From contig NC_133121.1 in assembly GCF_033568475.1 (NCBI RefSeq), positions 130,418,375-130,482,374 of the forward strand: 64,000 bases of DNA. Reading direction: 5' to 3'. Under the pieces are notes generated by a model. That model worked only from the letters and a program-made list of their open reading frames with translations, had not been told where the DNA came from and made no database searches. The DNA is from Henckelia pumila (lineage: Eukaryota; Streptophyta; Magnoliopsida; Lamiales; Gesneriaceae). The first letter of the stretch is position 1. Every line of letters begins with the position of its first letter. The position numbers and the translations under genes were made by a program. Below are positions 60,201-64,000 of the stretch, piece by piece.

Positions 60201-60600
60201 GCCTGAATAAGAGATATCACCTGAGGAAAATCACTGCTCTGAGATGCATGGAAAGTAAACAGGTCGCCTTCTGATGGTTTCACTGACACTGATCTCCGAC
60301 GAAAGTCAATCGAAGCTCCATTGACTGTCAACCAGTCCATACCCAAAATCAAATCAAAACCACTCAATGGCAAAACCACCACATCTGCTCGAATGGAGTG
60401 TCCCTGAAGCTCCAACTCCAGTTCTCGAATGACCTTTGAGGTAGAAATAATCTGCCCTGACGGCATAGTAAAATCATACCCACTGTCAATAATCTCAGGT
60501 GTGATGCCTATCCGCCTGATAAACTCCAGGGAGATAAACGAATGCGTAGCCCCAGAATCTAGCAACGCAAACGTGGAGTTGCCTCCAACTAGAATTCTCC
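57227..60600 (-). CDS. pol: Gypsy pol: protease, RT, RNase H, integrase, chromodomain (one stop)
   Basis: Counted from the TTG codon at 60565: aspartic protease (DSGATHSF, 3-10), RT about 210-390 with the FIDDIL catalytic box (338-343), RNase H about 484-597, integrase about 650-930 with an H-x-H/C-x2-C zinc finger and a TMDF...DRDPRF...E core. A TGA at 57662-57664 follows two Arg codons (CGA CGA TGA), as from a CGA to TGA transition; the frame reopens at once with the integrase C-terminus and a chromodomain ([16 protein letters not shown]), ending at 57227. RNase H shows YTDVSK and VADVLSRK where the family usually has Ala, both C-to-T-type changes. Protein-level activity is therefore doubtful. 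There is no ATG; translation is expected as a Gag fusion. Confidence 0.93.
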
Positions 60601-60807
60601 CTGCACGCAGAAAATTCCCAACAACTTCATGCCACTACTAAAATTTTCCCCAACGAGATACTAATAACTCTTAATTCTAATCACAAGTAAAACATGCTTC
60701 TTATTCTAACATGCAGATAGATAACCCAAATAACAACAATTTCGCAAGAAAACGAGATTCTTAACCAAAGGAAAAAAAAATTATAAAATACTAGGGATAA
60801 GATATAC
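60601..60807 (-). other. Apparent spliceosomal intron between gag and protease
   Basis: On the minus strand the 207 bp begin G|GTATATC (60807) and end GCGTGCAG (60601). They are AT- and T-rich, unlike the GC-richer coding DNA on both sides, and contain stops in the gag frame, the first four codons in. Removing them joins gag and pol in the same frame with no lost or extra codon, at a place where related elements read continuously (…ITG|RIL…). Unspliced RNA would make Gag only. Confidence 0.65.
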
Positions 60808-61831
60808 CGGTGATCAAGGAGGTGTCTGGGTCTGCCTCCTCTGCCTGCATGACGAACACTCTACCAGCCGTGTTCTTCTTCCTCGGGCAGTTAGCTATCT
60901 GATGCCCTGGCTCCCGGCAGTGGTAACAAACTCCTGCTCCCAACAGACAAGGTCCCGAATGCATCTTCTGACACTTCGGGCAAGTAGAAAAACCTATAGC
61001 ATTAGGGGCCCCGCCCCTCTGCTGCTGTGGCCTCTGCTGCTGCGGATTCGGGCCCTTAGCCGGCCCAGTAAACTGCTTCTTCGCAGGAGGCTGCGAAGAT
61101 GGTCGCTGATACCCCGACTGAATCTGTCTCTTCCCCTGCTGCTCTCGCTGCATCTCTCTCCTACCCTCCTCTGACCTCAGTGCTCTACTAACTGCCGCCT
61201 CATATGTAGCGACGTCCATCATACGTACGTCGTGCTTGATATCCGCTCTCAGTCCCTCCACAAACTGCCTCATCTTCTCCGGTGGACTGTCTGCAATCAG
61301 AGGCACAAAATGACAGCCCCTCTCGAACTGGCTCACATACTCAACCACTGACCTGTCCCCCTGCCGGAGACTCATAAACTCCCGGATCATGCGACTCCTC
61401 ACATCCTCCGTGAAATACTTGGCGTAGAAGACACGCCTGAACTCCGCCCAAGACAGTGTAGAGAGGTGTACTCCCCTGGCAGCACCCTCCCACCAAAGAG
61501 CTGCGTCTCCCCTCAACTTATACGTCGCACAGTTCACCCTGTCCGCATCTGTGATCCCAATATATGCAAAGATGGACTCCAAATAACGAATCCACCCCTC
61601 AGCCACCAAAGGATCGGTGGTACCAATGAACTCCTTCGGCCCCTTCTTCTGGAACCGCTCAGCTACGTCCTCCTCATGGGACATTCTGGGACGTGAAGCC
61701 TGCTGCTCTAACAGAGCAGTAACCCCTGCCATCAAAGTAGCATTGACCTGCTCCAATGCTGCAAGTGGGTTCTGCGGAGGTGGAGGTGGAGGTGTAGATT
61801 CCCCACGTCTGTTCATCGGTCTGGGAGGCAT
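60794..61831 (-). CDS. gag: Gypsy Gag protein
   Basis: From the ATG at 61831 the unspliced frame encodes 346 aa and stops at 60791-60793. A Pro-rich N-terminus is followed by a retrotransposon-gag capsid region (AEGWIRYLESIFAYIG, LRGDAALWWEG, FRRVFYAKYF; about 60-220). A Gln/Arg-rich linker leads to a CCHC zinc knuckle, CYHCREPGHQIANC (near 305-318). The last five codons lie in the putative intron and would be replaced by pol when it is spliced. The upstream in-frame codons to 61846 are not ATG and lie in the putative leader intron. Confidence 0.9.
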
Positions 61832-61832
61832 T

Positions 61833-61945
61833 CTGCACCACCACATATTTCTTTACGTAAATCGCCATGCATAACTAAGTGTTTTAACATTAATGCTAAC
61901 TTAAATTCTTAAAAGTAAATCATGCTATAAACACTTAAAACTTAC
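61833..61945 (-). other. Possible 5' leader intron of the gypsy element
   Basis: On the minus strand a strong donor TCT|GTAAGT (61945) and an acceptor GGTGCAG (61833) enclose 113 AT-rich bases. Splicing would put the exon one base before the gag ATG and remove four upstream ATGs. No transcript evidence. Confidence 0.4.
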
Positions 61946-61997
61946 AGACCGGTAGCGTGGATTTCTGAGCTCGCATAGCAGTAATGACCCCTCCAAG

Positions 61998-62017
61998 GAC
62001 CGTGCTTTGATACCAAC
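61998..62017 (-). promoter_or_regulatory. Primer binding site, initiator tRNA-Met
   Basis: Directly after the 5' LTR, minus strand, TTGGTATCAAAGC matches the initiator-Met complement TGGTATCAGAGC with one mismatch. Confidence 0.85.
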
Positions 62018-63772
62018 TGAAACGACCCTAACTCTCTAATTATAAATAAATATGCGGAAATTTTTTTTTTATTTACTTACTAAATAAAAATATGTACATA
62101 CATGCCCATACATATATGCACAGAATAAATAGATTTAAAAATAAATAAATTAAATAAAAATGCAACCTTTAATAAATTGAATATCTGAGTCAAACATTTA
62201 ATAAAATATTGACATAAGCAAAAACAAATAAAAATTTCATGCACTGAAAATATTTAAGTAAAATATCCCATACTGTCAACCACTGAAAATAAATAAATAA
62301 ATGTATAAAATGCTAAAATATTCAAAACATGCATAAAGACTTAGACGACTATCACGGTCACGGGGTCACTGCATGTCCGCTCATATGTCCTCGCCGCCGG
62401 TGGGTACTACGTCATCCTCTACGTACTCACCTGCACCATACCAGTGTAGTGAGCCTAGAGGCCCAACATGCTAACATAACAAGGGTTTAAAAATAATTTA
62501 AATCACTTTAATACTAATACATAACATATACATGAATGAGCATGCTTAAAAATATCATGACATAACATAACTTAAATTAAACTTAAATATCATAATCATA
62601 CATAATACATAAATATTGTTGAGCAAATTATTTTCTAACATCGCATGGTTGTATCCATAGTGTAACCTTAAATCATACATTAAATACTGATCAGCGTGGG
62701 AAACCAACGTACGTGGCGGTGACGAATCACCTCTTAAATTGGCAGTAAACTGCCCTTCAATAGTTCACATATGGGGACGAATCCCCCTTAAATTGTCACA
62801 CTACTTCAACTTCCAACATAAAATTATTTTCTTTTGCTCAACCTTAAACATTAAATCATGCATAAAAATTATTTCATGAATGCATGTACTTAAATAAAAT
62901 GTGTGTCTTTCATATATATTTAATTTAATTTTTATACTAACATATAAATACTAAAATAACATTCATGCATAAAATAATTAAATATATATTTAGGACACAT
63001 GCAATTTCTCATGGTATGTACTGAACTGCTGGCCCTAGCACTCAAGCCCAATTTCTTAAATCTGGCCCATTAACACTGAGACTGGCCCATTAACATACTT
63101 AAGCCCAATAAAAATTATTCTAAGCCCAATTAATAAGTTAAAACCCATTAAAACATTTTTGGCCCAATAACACTCTATACCGGCCCAATGGGCCAAAAGT
63201 CTAAAGACTAGCCCAATAACTTCCATGGGCCCCAAGGCCCATAAAAATTTAGTGGACTCACTTAATTAATTTAATTAAACCCAAAAATAATTAAATTTAA
63301 CCCAAAATAATTAAATGGAGCCCAATTAAATTTTGGGATTTAATTAGGCCCATTTAACATTTAATTAAACTTAAAACTAAAAAAAATAAAAATACTCGAG
63401 CCCGACTAACTTGACCCGGACCCGGACCCGGACCCAACTAACATAACCCCGGACCACCAACCCGACCCGGACCACCAAACCCTAACCCGAACCCTACACC
63501 CTATCCTGCTGCTGCTGCGGCCGCGAGCAGCAGCCCTTCTAGGGCTGCTGCCGCCCTGCTCCGGCCGCCCCTGGCCGGAGCGCCGCCGCCCAGACGTAGC
63601 CCACGTCTGGGCGGTCCAAACCTGACCCTAGCCCTGACCCCATGCAGCCCACGCACAGAGCCCAGCACCCACTTCCATCAAACCCTAATCTGCGCCCCCT
63701 AGACCCGATCTCCTCTTGTAGCTTTTCTGGGCTCGATTGGCTCGAACCACTCGAGCCACTCGAGTCTAGACC
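62018..63772 (-). repeat. 5' LTR, interrupted
   Basis: Near-identical to 54539-56270 of the other LTR. It carries an extra GC-rich segment near 63510-63550 (gcagcagcccttctagggctgctg hairpin region) and lacks a short stretch present near 55976-55993 in the left copy. Similarity ends at 63772, 911 bp short of the full LTR. Confidence 0.9.
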
Positions 63773-64000
63773 TGTAGTAACCCAAAAACCATTTTAAGAT
63801 AATAATATGTTAAACATGATTAAGGGTTGGTATTTAACCAATTTCGGAGTGTTATTGGACTTCAGAAGTAAAATTTGGGCTTTTTAATTTTGGGCCGGAT
63901 AGTAAGCTCCGATCCTGGAACGGAATTTCCGATCCCCAGCTGCCAGAAATGATCGATGACTCAGTCGCGAGTTTTGACAAGTGTCGATCATAGAGCAGAT
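63773..64000. mobile_element. Start of another inserted element, probably an LTR
   Basis: At the exact point where the 5' LTR match ends, new sequence starts TGTAGTAACCC, the kind of TG start found in plant gypsy LTRs. It runs to the window end. Orientation and class cannot be fixed without the other end. Confidence 0.5.

Larger units (their letters stand above)
54539..63772 (-). mobile_element. Ty3/gypsy LTR retrotransposon, Tekay/Del-like chromovirus
   Basis: A complete internal region and two LTRs on the minus strand. In element order: 5' LTR (right, interrupted), tRNA-iMet primer site, gag, protease, RT, RNase H, integrase, chromodomain, polypurine tract, 3' LTR (left). Both LTR edges are TG...CA. 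The order with integrase followed by a C-terminal chromodomain marks a chromovirus; sequence words match Tekay/Del as I recall them. The LTR copies differ by roughly 1-2 % by eye plus two indels in GC-rich parts, so insertion is recent. It sits inside an older pararetrovirus copy. Confidence 0.93.

Overview
This 64 kb window is plant nuclear DNA, most likely from a eudicot. It holds intron-rich genes with plant-only architectures (HD-Zip II, ARABIDILLO, PLS-type PPR, CSN7), AT-rich introns and spacers, LINE, Helitron, hAT and Tourist-type elements, an endogenous caulimovirid and a chromodomain Ty3/gypsy element. I cannot name the species.

Layout. 1-3,850: decayed LINE 3' end, a small Helitron, then a block with one perfect HD-Zip II site and four G-boxes about 2 kb upstream of the first gene. 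4,194-5,782 (+): a HAT3/ATHB4-like HD-Zip II repressor in four exons. 7,327-7,876: a hAT-type MITE with a perfect 8-bp target duplication. 9,080-26,285 (+): an ARABIDILLO gene (F-box, LRR, armadillo) reconstructed as 12 coding exons and 924 aa. Its 7.2 kb intron 9 holds a 5'-truncated LINE and a near-perfect 5.1 kb palindrome built from two head-to-head copies of a Ulp1-protease-bearing element; intron 10 starts on a (CT)22 tract and carries another hAT-type MITE. 29,510-32,564 (+): a five-exon nuclear-looking protein of unknown function, 469 aa. 33,395-35,221 (-): intronless E-class PPR protein. 36,537-40,432 (-): COP9 signalosome subunit 7 in nine exons with two possible C-termini.

From 40.7 kb onward I see no intact host gene. 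There is a truncated LINE with a 17-bp duplication, a hAT-like element, a second copy of the small Helitron family, a 3.7 kb AT-rich tandem array, a Tourist-like MITE and a strong 47-bp-arm hairpin. 51.7-54.5 kb is a broken endogenous pararetrovirus resembling florendoviruses. It is cut inside its RT domain by a 9.2 kb Tekay/Del-like gypsy element (54,539-63,772, minus strand) with long LTRs, PBS, PPT, gag, pol and chromodomain. The 5' LTR is interrupted at 63,773 by what looks like the start of another LTR element.

The most unusual observations are: two apparent spliceosomal introns in the gypsy element, one exactly at the gag/protease boundary so that splicing would switch Gag to Gag-Pol; the 5.1 kb transcribed palindrome in ARABIDILLO; and the G-box/HD-Zip module upstream of the HD-Zip II gene, which fits known shade and autoregulation circuitry. 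All exon joins were made by hand from GT-AG sites, frame and remembered family sequence; none is backed by transcripts.
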